Shown here in pieces: positions 8,769 to 16,479 of a stretch of 43,008 nucleotides of DNA. The DNA comes from Clostridium sp. UBA6640. GTDB taxonomy: Bacteria > Bacillota > Clostridia > Clostridiales > Clostridiaceae. Both the position numbers and the translations under genes were made by a program. Position 1 is the stretch's first letter. Each line of letters begins with the position of its first letter. The DNA lies in contig NZ_DKLM01000083.1 of assembly GCF_002455975.1 (NCBI RefSeq), positions 15,463 to 58,470 of the forward strand, given 5' to 3'. The notes below the pieces were generated by a model. It saw nothing but the letters and a program-made list of their open reading frames with translations. It had not been told where the DNA came from and did no database searches.

Positions 8769-9449
8769 CTATCCAATTCTTTCATCAGATTTCAACTCAC
8801 CATCTATTATGGTTATCACTCTATCTGCTTGTTCTGCTATACTCATATCATGAGTTATAACTATTAATGTCTGATTATAGTTTTTAGAAGAAAGTTTTAA
8901 AAGCTCTATTACCTCTTTACTATTTTTACTATCTAAATTTCCAGTAGGCTCATCTGCAAGAATTATAGATGGCTTATTTACTAATGCCCTTCCAATAGAA
9001 ACCCTTTGCTGCTGACCTCCTGATAACTCTGAAGGAAGATGACTTCTTCTGTCATTCAGCCCAAGCATCCATAATAATCCATCCAAATATGTTTCATCTA
9101 TTTTTTCTTTATCTAGCAAAGCTGGTAGTGATATGTTTTCTTCTACATCTAAAACCGGTATCAAATTAAAAAATTGAAATACAAATCCTATATTTCTTCT
9201 TCTAAATATAGCTAACTTTTCTTCATTTAATTTATATATATCTTCTCCGTCTAAATAAACCTTACCTGAAGTTGGTCTATCAAGACCACCTAACATATGA
9301 AGTAATGTACTTTTTCCTGAACCAGAAGCCCCTACTATTGCAGTAAATTCTCCTCTATTTATAGAAAAAGATACACCTTTAAGTGCTTCTACTTTATTAT
9401 TACCGTCCCCATAAACTTTTGATAAATTTTCAACCTTTAGTATTTCCAT
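8769..9449 (-). CDS. ABC transporter ATP-binding protein (MacB/LolD type)
   Basis: A 226-aa ATPase with Walker A GASGSGKS (40-47), Q-loop FQFFNLIP, signature LSGGQQQR (from 142) and Walker B IILADEP (about 162-168). The sequence type (GGLDRPTSG, NLDSKNS) is that of the LolD/MacB group, which energises FtsX-type permeases. The partner permease starts 14 nt after its stop. ATG is preceded by GAGAGGGATT. First gene of the operon behind the promoter at 9553-9581. Confidence 0.94.
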   Translation of the reverse strand: MEILKVENLSKVYGDGNNKVEALKGVSFSINRGEFTAIVGASGSGKSTLLHMLGGLDRPTSGKVYLDGEDIYKLNEEKLAIFRRRNIGFVFQFFNLIPVLDVEENISLPALLDKEKIDETYLDGLLWMLGLNDRRSHLPSELSGGQQQRVSIGRALVNKPSIILADEPTGNLDSKNSKEVIELLKLSSKNYNQTLIVITHDMSIAEQADRVITIIDGELKSDERIG

Positions 9450-9552
9450 GTTAAATCCCTCTCTTTTAACTTTATCTTCAATATAAATTTACATCTATAA
9501 AAACATTCATTGGTATGACATCCTTTTTCTTAATTGCCCTAACCATAACTAT

Positions 9553-9581
9553 ATTATATTTTTATAGCTTTCTCATAACAA
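9553..9581 (-). promoter_or_regulatory. probable promoter of the FtsX-type exporter operon
   Basis: On the minus strand TTGTTA (9581-9576), a 17-nt spacer and TATAAT (9558-9553). The motif TTATGAG occurs twice as a direct repeat just upstream of and overlapping the -35, at a spacing near two helical turns. That would suit an OmpR-type regulator such as the 5363-6058 product; this link is inference. Confidence 0.5.
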
Positions 9582-9632
9582 TAACTATTCTCTTACTCAT
9601 AACGCAGAACTCTTACATATCTGTAAGATATG

Positions 9633-9705
9633 GGGACGGTTCATTATAAATCATATAAACCAGCATCAATTAACTTCCCAAGGGACGGTTCATTTCAAAT
9701 CATAG
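9633..9705 (+). repeat. two direct copies of a GGGACGGTTCAT repeat
   Basis: GGGACGGTTCATT followed three bases later by AATCATA occurs at 9633-9655 and again at 9682-9704. The second copy is followed by an inverted half (AAATGAAC near 9711-9718), giving a possible hairpin. The same 12-mer occurs as an inverted pair at 11080-11184. No transposase gene is in this gap. Confidence 0.7.
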
Positions 9706-9809
9706 GTTTAAAATGAACATTATTAAGATACTGATTTTAAAGTACTAAAATTAAAGCTTCTTATAAAAATAATAAAATTAAATATAAACATATAAAAACC
9801 AAAAATAAA

Positions 9810-9843
9810 AATCTGCCAAATGTTTTTATACCATTGGCAGATT
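9810..9843 (-). terminator. intrinsic terminator of the cotJ operon
   Basis: Ten-bp perfect stem AATCTGCCAA / TTGGCAGATT, followed on the minus strand by a T-rich tail (TTTATTTTTGG). It lies 54 nt after the cotJC stop. Confidence 0.85.
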
Positions 9844-9896
9844 GACAAATAATATAATTTATTAAAATATTATTTTCCTATACAATATAATTAAGT

Positions 9897-10460
9897 CTAT
9901 TTAGAACATATATTTTCTTGAACATCAACTAAAGCTTCTCCAAATCTTTGGAAATGAACAATTTCTCTTTCTCTTAAAAATTTTAATATCTCTTTTATAT
10001 CATGATCATCTGTTAAATTTATTAGCCACTGATAAGTTGCTCTTGCTTTTTGTTCTGCTGCCATATTATCATGAAGATCAGCAATTACATCACCTTTGGC
10101 CTGTATATAAGTTGCTGTCCATGGATTGCCAGTAGCATCTGTATAAAATATTGCTTTTCCATGATCAGTATAATGGCCTCCCAGACCAGCTTCTCTAATT
10201 TCTTCTACAGTTGCATTTTCCATAAGTTGATATGCCATAGTACCAATAATTTCAACATGCGCCATTTCCTCTGTTCCTATGTCGGTGAGTAATGCTTTAG
10301 ATTTTCCTGTAGGCATTGTATAACGTTGATTCAGGTATCTAAGTGCAGCACTTAATTCACCATCTGGTCCACCATATTGGGATATAAGAAATTTTGCCAT
10401 TTGAAGATCTTTAGATTTAAGATTTACTGGATATTCTAAAGTTTTTACATAATACCACAT
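9897..10460 (-). CDS. cotJC: spore coat protein CotJC (manganese catalase-like)
   Basis: A 187-aa protein of the CotJC/manganese catalase family, a ferritin-like four-helix fold with a possible dimetal site. Metal-ligand type residues occur in DGELSAALRYL, GTEEMAHVEIIGT and AAEQKARATY. The opening (MWYYVKTLEYP) and the GGPDGEL region are characteristic of CotJC. Known CotJC proteins are deposited in the spore coat from the mother cell. It starts 3 nt after the cotJB stop with GGGAGGA as ribosome binding site. Whether catalase activity is kept cannot be judged here. Confidence 0.95.
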   Translation of the reverse strand: MWYYVKTLEYPVNLKSKDLQMAKFLISQYGGPDGELSAALRYLNQRYTMPTGKSKALLTDIGTEEMAHVEIIGTMAYQLMENATVEEIREAGLGGHYTDHGKAIFYTDATGNPWTATYIQAKGDVIADLHDNMAAEQKARATYQWLINLTDDHDIKEILKFLREREIVHFQRFGEALVDVQENICSK

Positions 10461-10463
10461 ACT

Positions 10464-10733
10464 CTACTCTTCCTCCCATCTATTCTGTTCTCTTTGCCAT
10501 GGCCATGGGTCTTTTACCCAGGCTGGTGGATTTTCTACAAAAGCAGAACCGAAGTTAGTAAGTGGACCAAATTTCTCTTCATATTCACTAATTAAACAAG
10601 TTAATTTATGAGATGTAATTTTAAAGTCTTTTGTTGCCTTTTCATCATGAGGAAAATTATCTAGAAATAAATTAAGCTCTATAGCATAGAATTGATATTC
10701 TCTAATAGTATTTAATAGTTCATTTGCATTCAT
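10464..10733 (-). CDS. cotJB: spore coat protein CotJB
   Basis: An 89-aa protein of the CotJB family, with the family-typical tail PPAWVKDPWPW and an acidic end. I place the start at the ATG at 10733 because AGAGGTG lies at proper distance before it; a GTG three codons upstream overlaps that ribosome binding site. It sits between cotJA and cotJC in the standard order and should be part of the spore coat. Confidence 0.93.
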   Translation of the reverse strand: MNANELLNTIREYQFYAIELNLFLDNFPHDEKATKDFKITSHKLTCLISEYEEKFGPLTNFGSAFVENPPAWVKDPWPWQREQNRWEEE

Positions 10734-10745
10734 AGTATTCACCTC

Positions 10746-10907
10746 TTAACATATAGATTTTTTATTATATGGCTGATAAAGGTCTTTAAAAATTGTACCT
10801 CTTCTAAAGGCCTCTCTAACTGAAAATAGATTTTCATAAACTTGAGGTAATACATATGCCCTTGCATATTGCACTCTTACAGTTTTACATTTTTCATGGT
10901 CATGCAT
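10746..10907 (-). CDS. cotJA: spore coat-associated protein CotJA (short)
   Basis: A 53-aa reading frame beginning MHDHEKCKTVRVQYARAYVL and ending QPYNKKSIC. The central block YARAYVLPQVYENLFSVREA with GTIFKDLYQPY is the CotJA family core. It lacks the longer N-terminus often seen, so this is a short form. The ATG is preceded by AAAGGATG. Its stop lies 12 nt before the cotJB start, giving the canonical cotJA-cotJB-cotJC order. Confidence 0.88.
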   Translation of the reverse strand: MHDHEKCKTVRVQYARAYVLPQVYENLFSVREAFRRGTIFKDLYQPYNKKSIC

Positions 10908-10945
10908 TAATTTAACATCCTTTCGTTATTTACTAGCTAATAATT

Positions 10946-10974
10946 ATGTTATGTTATCAATATCCATAATGTTA
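10946..10974 (-). promoter_or_regulatory. possible sigma-E-type promoter of cotJABC
   Basis: On the minus strand TAACATT (10974-10968), 14 nt, then CATAACAT (10953-10946). This resembles the sporulation sigma-E pattern (KMATATT and CATACAnT) at 6 of 7 and 6 of 8 positions. The cotJ operon of Bacillus subtilis is sigma-E dependent, which supports the call. The predicted start is about 30 nt before cotJA. Confidence 0.4.
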
Positions 10975-11079
10975 CAAATAATATAATTTTATCTCAAAAT
11001 ATACTTAAAATGTATTTAAAGTGCAAAATTAAATGCACTACTTTTTTAATGCCAAATCCTTTTAAGTTTAAATGTAATA

Positions 11080-11184
11080 GGGACGGTTCATTACAATTTA
11101 TACAAAATTAGAATAAAATTCATTAAAATATTGTCTTAAAAAATTGCTAGATTAAAAATTTAATAAAAAATGATGAACCGTCCC
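11080..11184. repeat. 105-bp element with GGGACGGTTCAT inverted ends
   Basis: GGGACGGTTCAT (11080-11091) and its exact complement ATGAACCGTCCC (11173-11184) bound an AT-rich, non-coding core; the outer flanking base pair extends the arms to 13 bp. It is built like a REP doublet or miniature element and shares its 12-mer with 9633-9644 and 9682-9693. Confidence 0.65.
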
Positions 11185-11217
11185 TTACTTAATCAGTAGA
11201 AATTCTATAATTTCTAA

Positions 11218-11247
11218 TTGACAGTTCTTAACTAAGAATTATAAAAT
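11218..11247 (+). promoter_or_regulatory. probable promoter of the GNAT gene
   Basis: TTGACA (11218-11223) followed by TATAAA (11240-11245, 16-nt spacer) or TAAAAT (11242-11247, 18-nt spacer). The spacer holds an inverted repeat (TTCTTA / TAAGAA), a possible operator. The resulting leader would be about 100 nt long. Confidence 0.55.
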
Positions 11248-11356
11248 TATGGAGGTATATGTTTTTATGTAAAATTTTGAATTTTTTACTACATATTTTC
11301 TCTAAAGAGTATTATCTATTATTTTTTAGGATAAATATGATTATTGGAGGTTCAAT

Positions 11357-11905
11357 ATGGTTATTGAAAATAAAGAAATAATAGGAAAGAATCTAACATG
11401 GATACTTCGCTGCCCTATAAAAGGTGATGGAGCAGAATTATCTAGATTAAGAGTTCAATTAGACGGAGAAACAGAAAATTTTGATCGCGAACCAGGCGAA
11501 GGATTTCTTACCCCAGAAGATTTCGAAAAAATGATTTATGAAAATTCAATATCAGATAACAGTTTATTTTTAGTAGCGGAAGTTGAAGGCAAAATTGCTG
11601 GGTTAGCTCTTTGTCAAGGAAATGCCTTAAGTAGGTTTAGGCATAGTGCATCCTTAGGTATAGGTGTTCTAAATAAATATTGGGGTAATGGAATTGGAAA
11701 TGTATTATTAGAAAATATATTATCTTGGGCAGACACCACAATATTAGAAAAGATTTCATTAGTTGCAGTAGAAACAAATACAAAGGCAATTCAATTATAT
11801 GAAAAATATGGATTTATAGAAGAAGGTTTGTTAATAAAAGATCGTATTCATAAGGATGGAAATTATTATAATACAGTTATAATGGGAAGATTTAAAAATA
11901 AGTAA
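11357..11905 (+). CDS. GNAT family N-acetyltransferase
   Basis: A 182-aa acetyltransferase. The acetyl-CoA binding motif A is LGIGVLNKYWGNGIGNVLL, with the Q/R-x-x-G-x-G/A loop as WGNGIG. Motif B follows as TNTKAIQLYEKYGFIEEG. The C-terminal end (KDGNYYNTVIMGRF) resembles RimJ/RimL- or YhbS-type small-molecule or protein acetyltransferases. The ATG has a GGAGG site 8 nt upstream. It stands alone on the + strand between - strand genes. Substrate unknown. Confidence 0.9.
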   Translation: MVIENKEIIGKNLTWILRCPIKGDGAELSRLRVQLDGETENFDREPGEGFLTPEDFEKMIYENSISDNSLFLVAEVEGKIAGLALCQGNALSRFRHSASLGIGVLNKYWGNGIGNVLLENILSWADTTILEKISLVAVETNTKAIQLYEKYGFIEEGLLIKDRIHKDGNYYNTVIMGRFKNK

Positions 11906-12000
11906 TAGATAGTTTTTGGAACTAATACATGGAATTTGATAAAGTAGAAAATCCTAAATAAAGTATTATTTATAGTCTATTTAAATTTACTCTTATAAAT

Positions 12001-12041
12001 AAATTTTTCAGCTTTTAGCAAAAATAAAAGCTGAAAAATTT
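12001..12041. terminator. 16-bp hairpin between convergent genes, bidirectional terminator
   Basis: AAATTTTTCAGCTTTT (12001-12016) is exactly complementary to 12026-12041. The GC part of the stem is small, but it lies between the convergent GNAT (+) and the gene ending at 12110 (-), where a shared terminator is expected. Confidence 0.5.
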
Positions 12042-12109
12042 GATACAAATATATATTTTATTAAACCGCTCTAATATATACTTGCATTACATTTCAGTAA
12101 AAGAAATTA

Positions 12110-12784
12110 TCAATTACTAGATACTCTTTTATATATTCCTATTATCCCAATTGCTATAAATATAAAAGGTAAGTAATAAATATTATTAATTAAACTAATG
12201 CTGTACTTCATAATCTCTGCACCTAAAAGTTTTTTAATTATTAAATTTATTAAAGCAAAAATGATAGAAAAAGTAACCACACTAGATACAAACCTTCCAT
12301 TCTTAATGTTAAATCTGACATTAAAAATGTTAAATCTGACATTGATTCTTTTAGGTATTAATAATAATGTCATAGCATTTGCCCATATGAACTGTCTTAA
12401 ATTTATAGTTAAACTTAAAGAATCGCCATTAATTATATTAGAAATTCCAATTATAATTACAAGCAATGTAGTCCATAATAAATATTTTTGTACATAATTA
12501 ACTATTTTATAATATTTATTTCTACTATTATTAAACTCCTCAACAATTGAGTCACAAAATGCCTCATAATCTTTTCCAATAAACAAATCTACAGGCTTAT
12601 CTTCAACTTGAGCTTGTAATATCATATCCATAATCTGTTGTAAAATTTCTTCTTTCTCATCTAATTCTAGATCACCACAAATTTGAATATAAGAAGTTAT
12701 ATGCTTATATAAACACAAATTTGTATCATTTAGCTTTTTCTGTTCCCTCAATCTAATTCTTCTTAATCGAATTGCTGACAACAT
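12110..12784 (-). CDS. membrane protein paired with PadR (HAAS/DUF1048-like N-terminus)
   Basis: A 224-aa protein. The cytoplasmic N-terminal part of about 95 residues contains the pattern KPVDLFIGKDYEAFCDSIVE, like the HAAS/DUF1048/DUF1129 domains commonly encoded next to PadR regulators. About four membrane helices follow. GGAGGGG precedes the ATG, and the start is 3 nt after the padR stop, so the two are co-transcribed. A 21-bp direct repeat (12305-12343) gives the peptide NVRFNI twice, seven residues apart, in the loop between helices. Function is unknown; such proteins are thought to relay signals with their PadR partner. Confidence 0.7.
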   Translation of the reverse strand: MLSAIRLRRIRLREQKKLNDTNLCLYKHITSYIQICGDLELDEKEEILQQIMDMILQAQVEDKPVDLFIGKDYEAFCDSIVEEFNNSRNKYYKIVNYVQKYLLWTTLLVIIIGISNIINGDSLSLTINLRQFIWANAMTLLLIPKRINVRFNIFNVRFNIKNGRFVSSVVTFSIIFALINLIIKKLLGAEIMKYSISLINNIYYLPFIFIAIGIIGIYKRVSSN

Positions 12785-12787
12785 TAT

Positions 12788-13108
12788 TTACCCCTCCAAT
12801 ACATTATCGATATTCCTCTTTATTTCACCCCAAGACGATATGAATTCTTTTAATTCTTCCATACCTTCTTCTGTAAGATAGTAATATTTTCTCATAGGTC
12901 CTAAAGGAGATTTTTTCATAATAGAATATAATGATTTCTTCTTTTCTAATCTTATAAGTATTGGATATACACTTCCCTCTGAAATATCTTTAAATCCAAA
13001 TTCTATTAATTTTTCACATATTTCATAACCATATGTTTCATTTTTACTCACTATGTTAAGAATACACCCTTCAAGTAGTCCCTTTAATATTTGTGTAGTA
13101 TTAGCCAC
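12788..13108 (-). CDS. PadR family transcriptional regulator
   Basis: A 106-aa winged-helix repressor-type protein. The N-terminal half holds the PadR pattern LKGLLEGCILNIVSKNETYGYEI, here in parts, then EGSVYPILIRLEKK and KYYYLTEEGMEELKEF. The short C-terminal helix would form the dimer. The start is GTG with AGGTGA upstream. A dyad of two near-identical 13-bp arms surrounds its promoter, suggesting autoregulation. It is followed immediately by the membrane protein gene. Confidence 0.93.
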   Translation of the reverse strand: MANTTQILKGLLEGCILNIVSKNETYGYEICEKLIEFGFKDISEGSVYPILIRLEKKKSLYSIMKKSPLGPMRKYYYLTEEGMEELKEFISSWGEIKRNIDNVLEG

Positions 13109-13124
13109 TAAATCACCTACTTTG

Positions 13125-13177
13125 CATTACATAATAGCTTATATTTTTATAATATACTTACTACTATGTAATGTCAA
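13125..13177 (-). promoter_or_regulatory. padR promoter with flanking dyad operator
   Basis: Minus strand TTGACA (13177-13172), a 17-nt spacer and TATTAT (13154-13149) form a near-consensus promoter. CATTACATAATAG (13125-13137) and CTACTATGTAATG (13161-13173) are inverted copies matching at 12 of 13 positions. One lies in the -35/spacer and the other just after the start point, as expected for a repressor site. The inner ATGT/ACAT words resemble known PadR half-sites. Confidence 0.65.
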
Positions 13178-13343
13178 GTAGTCCACATTTAAATTTTTAT
13201 AAATTACTCTCTTTGATTTATTAAACAATTATGTAACTAATACAATAATGCAATAAAAAATCTACTAAGCGGATTATGTGTTTTTCAACTTCACAAAGTT
13301 GTCCGCAAACTTGGCTTTATTATAAATTCCCCTAGAATAGAAA

Positions 13344-13381
13344 ATATCCGATATGATAACAAAAATTATCATATCGGATAT
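13344..13381 (-). terminator. terminator hairpin after the AraC-GyrI gene
   Basis: A 16-bp perfect stem (13344-13359 with 13366-13381; centre CCGATATGATAA) and 6-nt loop, followed on the minus strand by TTTTCTATT. It lies about 40 nt after the AraC gene stop. Confidence 0.75.
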
Positions 13382-13419
13382 AAATATTTTAATTAGACAT
13401 TTCTATTAGAAAATTCTAT

Positions 13420-14319
13420 TTATTCTTTTTTCACTACTGGTATATAGATATCCATTACAATTCCCTCATATCCATAAGAGCGCTCATCATATAGTTCAAA
13501 ATCTACTCCATCTGGTGCATATTCGTAACCTGATTCTGGGAACCATTCATTCCAGATATAATTCCATGTGCCTTGAATAGTATTAATAAATCCATTATCT
13601 TTACGGTCTGATGGCGGTGTAGTAAATACAGCATAGGTAGCTTCATTTATTTCTCCTTTGAAAAGTCCTTCTGGTATATTATCAAAGTTTCTTACCTCTA
13701 CCCCTATTATATAAGAAAAGTTTCCTGTCTTCATATCTGGTTGTAGACAAACACCCAATTCTGCATGATTAACTGGAGTAATTTTATTGTGTAAAATTTT
13801 TGCCCAATTTTCTTCAAAGTATCTGTCCCAAAATTTTGGAATTTCCGTATTATTCTTTCCATCATTTGAAGTAGTCTTTAGCTCATAACCTGCTAACTTG
13901 AATGCTGGTTTGAGAATAAATTTAGGTTGCATAATAATTCCTCCCATTATTTTATATTCTGCTAGCTTCATTAAGTCCACCTTCTCTGGAATACGTTTAG
14001 TTGCATGAATTCGATATTGTTCTGGAGATACACCATAGGATTTGCGAAATGCCTTAGTAAAACCTGCATGGGTATCAAAACCATAGTCTAGAGCAATATC
14101 CAAGATTTTTCGTCCATCAAGCAGCTCTGTGGCAGCATAAGCTATACGCCTTTTCCGTATATATTTCATTACCGGTAGACCTACATAGAATTGAAATACT
14201 CTGTAATAATGATAAGATGAAAATCCAGCTAATGCAGCTAGTTTCTCTACTGTAATATCTTCTTTTAAGTGAATCTCAATATAGTCGATACTTTGTTGAA
14301 TACAAGCTCTATAATCCAT
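13420..14319 (-). CDS. AraC family regulator with GyrI-like effector domain
   Basis: A 299-aa regulator. The N-terminal two-HTH AraC domain covers about residues 1-105 (DITVEKLAALAGFSSYHYYR, then ILDIALDYGFDTHAGFTKAF). A GyrI/Rob-like small-molecule domain follows (from MQPKFILKPAFKLAGYEL; PSDRKDNGFINTIQGTWNYI). Such proteins bind lipophilic compounds and activate efflux or detoxification genes. The start is set at the ATG at 14319 with GGGGAGGG before it; a TTG five codons upstream overlaps that site. It is monocistronic. Its targets are not evident. Confidence 0.9.
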   Translation of the reverse strand: MDYRACIQQSIDYIEIHLKEDITVEKLAALAGFSSYHYYRVFQFYVGLPVMKYIRKRRIAYAATELLDGRKILDIALDYGFDTHAGFTKAFRKSYGVSPEQYRIHATKRIPEKVDLMKLAEYKIMGGIIMQPKFILKPAFKLAGYELKTTSNDGKNNTEIPKFWDRYFEENWAKILHNKITPVNHAELGVCLQPDMKTGNFSYIIGVEVRNFDNIPEGLFKGEINEATYAVFTTPPSDRKDNGFINTIQGTWNYIWNEWFPESGYEYAPDGVDFELYDERSYGYEGIVMDIYIPVVKKE

Positions 14320-14531
14320 GTTTTCCCTCCCCAATCTATGATTCTATAGTACCAGAACCAATTACCATTCGCTTATCCATTTTTGCTAAGTTGATTTTTG
14401 CTAATAAGGTATATTCAAAAAATAATAAATCAGTATCTCAGCCTACTTTCCATTATTCTAAGTTGTAAGTTTCTGTTCATAGGTCTACTATTAATAGAAT
14501 TCGACACATTGTGTGGCATGAGACATATTCA
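14320..14531. other. non-coding region upstream of the AraC-GyrI gene
   Basis: No gene is seen. ATTTTTGCTAA occurs twice as a direct repeat (14379-14389 and 14394-14404, 15-nt period), about 60 nt upstream of the AraC start. It could be a binding site for that regulator, but no clear promoter pair is visible next to it. Confidence 0.3.
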
Positions 14532-14584
14532 AAAATAGCTAGCTAAAGATGCTCATATATTTCGCATCTTTAACTAGCTATTTT
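14532..14584 (-). terminator. long hairpin downstream of uppP
   Basis: AAAATAGCTAG and TAAAGATGC pair with GCATCTTTA and TAGCTATTTT across an 11-nt loop, about 20 bp with one bulge. The minus strand continues TTTTTGAATA. It lies 148 nt beyond the uppP stop and is the only terminator-like structure there. Confidence 0.6.
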
Positions 14585-14731
14585 ACTTTACAAGTCTAAA
14601 ATATACTAACATATTTAATTTTTTATTTTTCCAGCTGGCTAAACTTGATATACGTATTATTAATAACATATATAAAAATGTTTCTAATTTTAACCTAAAA
14701 GCTTGTCCGAAAGAAAGTCTTATATATTTTA

Positions 14732-15577
14732 TTAAAATATTCCCATGAATCCTGCCGCTAAAACTACAACTGCAAATATCATTCTATAAATTGCAAATAC
14801 CTTCATTGGTTTTTTCTTTAAATATGAAATAAATTTATTAATTACTGCTAATGCCACTATAAATGAAACTATAAAACCAACTGCAAGAGAAATAATTTCT
14901 GGAGATGTAAGAATAGATATACCACCAATCTTTAAAATTTTTAAGAAGCTCATTCCTAGCATAACTGGAATTGCTAAAAAGAATGAAAACTCAGCAGCTA
15001 CAACGGTAGAAAGTCCTGCTACCCATCCCCCTATTATAGTTGAAGCTGAACGTGACATCCCTGGAATTATAGCTAAGCATTGAAATAGCCCAACTAATAT
15101 CGCTTGCTTTGGTGTAACATTTAACTCATCATTTTTTGTATTATTATTTCTAAATTTCTTTTCAGCGTATATCATCCATATACCACCTAAGAATAATGTT
15201 ATAGCTACAGATACTGGTTTAAATAAGTATTGCTCTGCTAAATCATCTAGGAGTATTCCAAAAAAACCTCCAGGAATACAAGCGATAAATATCATAAACC
15301 AAAATTTAAACCCTGATTTTTCATATCCAACTTTTTGTGGAAAAAAGTTTACAAGAGTATCTTTTATCTTTTTCCAGTAAAGTATAACAACTGCAAGTAT
15401 TGCTCCAAGCTGTATTACATATGTATACATCTCAACATAATTTGCACTAGTTCCTTTAAATCCTATTAAATTTTGAAAAATAACAAGATGACCAGTTGAG
15501 GATACTGGTAAAAATTCTGTTATTCCCTCTACGATTCCTAATATTATAGATTTTATTATAAAAATTATTGTTTCCAT
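14732..15577 (-). CDS. uppP: undecaprenyl-diphosphatase (BacA/UppP)
   Basis: A 281-aa integral membrane phosphatase that dephosphorylates undecaprenyl pyrophosphate and so recycles the cell-wall lipid carrier; extra enzyme gives bacitracin resistance. Family signatures are clear: EGITEFLPVSSTGH at residues 17-30 and PGMSRSAST at 172-180. About eight hydrophobic segments are spread over the protein. AGGTGATT precedes the ATG. It follows the BcrA/BcrB-like transporter genes on the same strand after 167 nt, as in bcrABD-type bacitracin loci. Two copies of GTGATTATAA lie in that gap. Confidence 0.97.
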   Translation of the reverse strand: METIIFIIKSIILGIVEGITEFLPVSSTGHLVIFQNLIGFKGTSANYVEMYTYVIQLGAILAVVILYWKKIKDTLVNFFPQKVGYEKSGFKFWFMIFIACIPGGFFGILLDDLAEQYLFKPVSVAITLFLGGIWMIYAEKKFRNNNTKNDELNVTPKQAILVGLFQCLAIIPGMSRSASTIIGGWVAGLSTVVAAEFSFFLAIPVMLGMSFLKILKIGGISILTSPEIISLAVGFIVSFIVALAVINKFISYLKKKPMKVFAIYRMIFAVVVLAAGFMGIF

Positions 15578-15744
15578 TTAATCACCTTTTTCAATTTATT
15601 GTTTAAGTATAAAAAGAAAATAATAAGCCAATGTTTTAAATTTATTTTCTTTTATAATAGATGTTATAATCACCTTATAAGCTTAAGGTACAATTTAAAA
15701 TAAGCGATTATAATCACTAGTTATTTTCAAGTTTTTTATCTCCC

Positions 15745-16479
15745 TTACTGAATATCTACCCTTCTAAAATAAATTACCATTGCTATAAATCCAATAATAA
15801 ACGTAGTAAAAATAGAAATATAAGAATATATTGGAGGGTATTCTGGACGAAAAATATTTGTTGCTACAGCTATTGTCGCTGACCATGGATATAAAACACT
15901 ATATTCTGAATTTGAAATTAGTACGTTTACCATAGTTATGGCTATAGTAAATGCAATAGTTGGTACATAATCCTTGAACAAAAGTGTCACAAATATAATT
16001 GGAGTTGACAGTAGAAAAAGAAGACCCCCTCCTATAATATACTCTTTAAATGAAGTTATCAATATTGTAGTATTTAAGTCTTCAAAGGGTCCTATTAATC
16101 CAAAAATTAAAGTCATAACCCAAGAAATTATAGTCAATACCATAATCCAAATTAATAGTAGAACTAATTTGCTCACAATAAGATTTATTCTTGATACAGG
16201 TATAGTTAATAGATTTTTTAATGTGTTTTCAACATACTCTCTATTAAAAAGATAGGCAGCAATTAATCCATATAAAAGCACCCCAATTAGTAAAATAACA
16301 TAAAAATTACAATCAGAAAAAAGCTTATTAAATTCAATAGGTATATCAGGTCTTTTGACCTTCTGCATTACATATGCTATAAAACACATAAACGGTGTTA
16401 CTATCGCTCCCACAATACTTACCCAAAACATATTAGATCGTTTAAGCTTTAGAAGTTCAGTATATAATAAATTACCCAA
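15745..16479 (-). CDS. ABC-2 type permease, BcrB-like
   Basis: A membrane protein of about 244 aa with roughly six hydrophobic segments. The N-terminus (LLYTELLKLKRSNMFWVSI) is typical of ABC-2 permeases of the BcrB/lantibiotic-immunity group. TTG at 16479 is chosen as start because AGGAGG lies 8 nt before it; the GTG three codons upstream overlaps that site. It overlaps the end of the ATPase gene by 8 nt, showing translational coupling. With the ATPase it should form an exporter protecting against cell-wall antibiotics. The family is broad, so the bacitracin assignment rests on context. Confidence 0.85.
   Translation of the reverse strand: MGNLLYTELLKLKRSNMFWVSIVGAIVTPFMCFIAYVMQKVKRPDIPIEFNKLFSDCNFYVILLIGVLLYGLIAAYLFNREYVENTLKNLLTIPVSRINLIVSKLVLLLIWIMVLTIISWVMTLIFGLIGPFEDLNTTILITSFKEYIIGGGLLFLLSTPIIFVTLLFKDYVPTIAFTIAITMVNVLISNSEYSVLYPWSATIAVATNIFRPEYPPIYSYISIFTTFIIGFIAMVIYFRRVDIQ

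Noticed and set aside
4091..9449. BceAB-BceRS bacitracin detoxification module
   Set aside because: The permease has two FtsX repeats with about eight helices and two large external domains, and the kinase has an external sensor domain; both differ from the Bce type.
11248..11400. Leader ORFs in front of the GNAT gene (after GGAGG near 11251)
   Set aside because: The first possible frames have only 3-nt spacing or a few codons before a stop, and the longer one overlaps the GNAT start; not enough to call a regulatory leader peptide.
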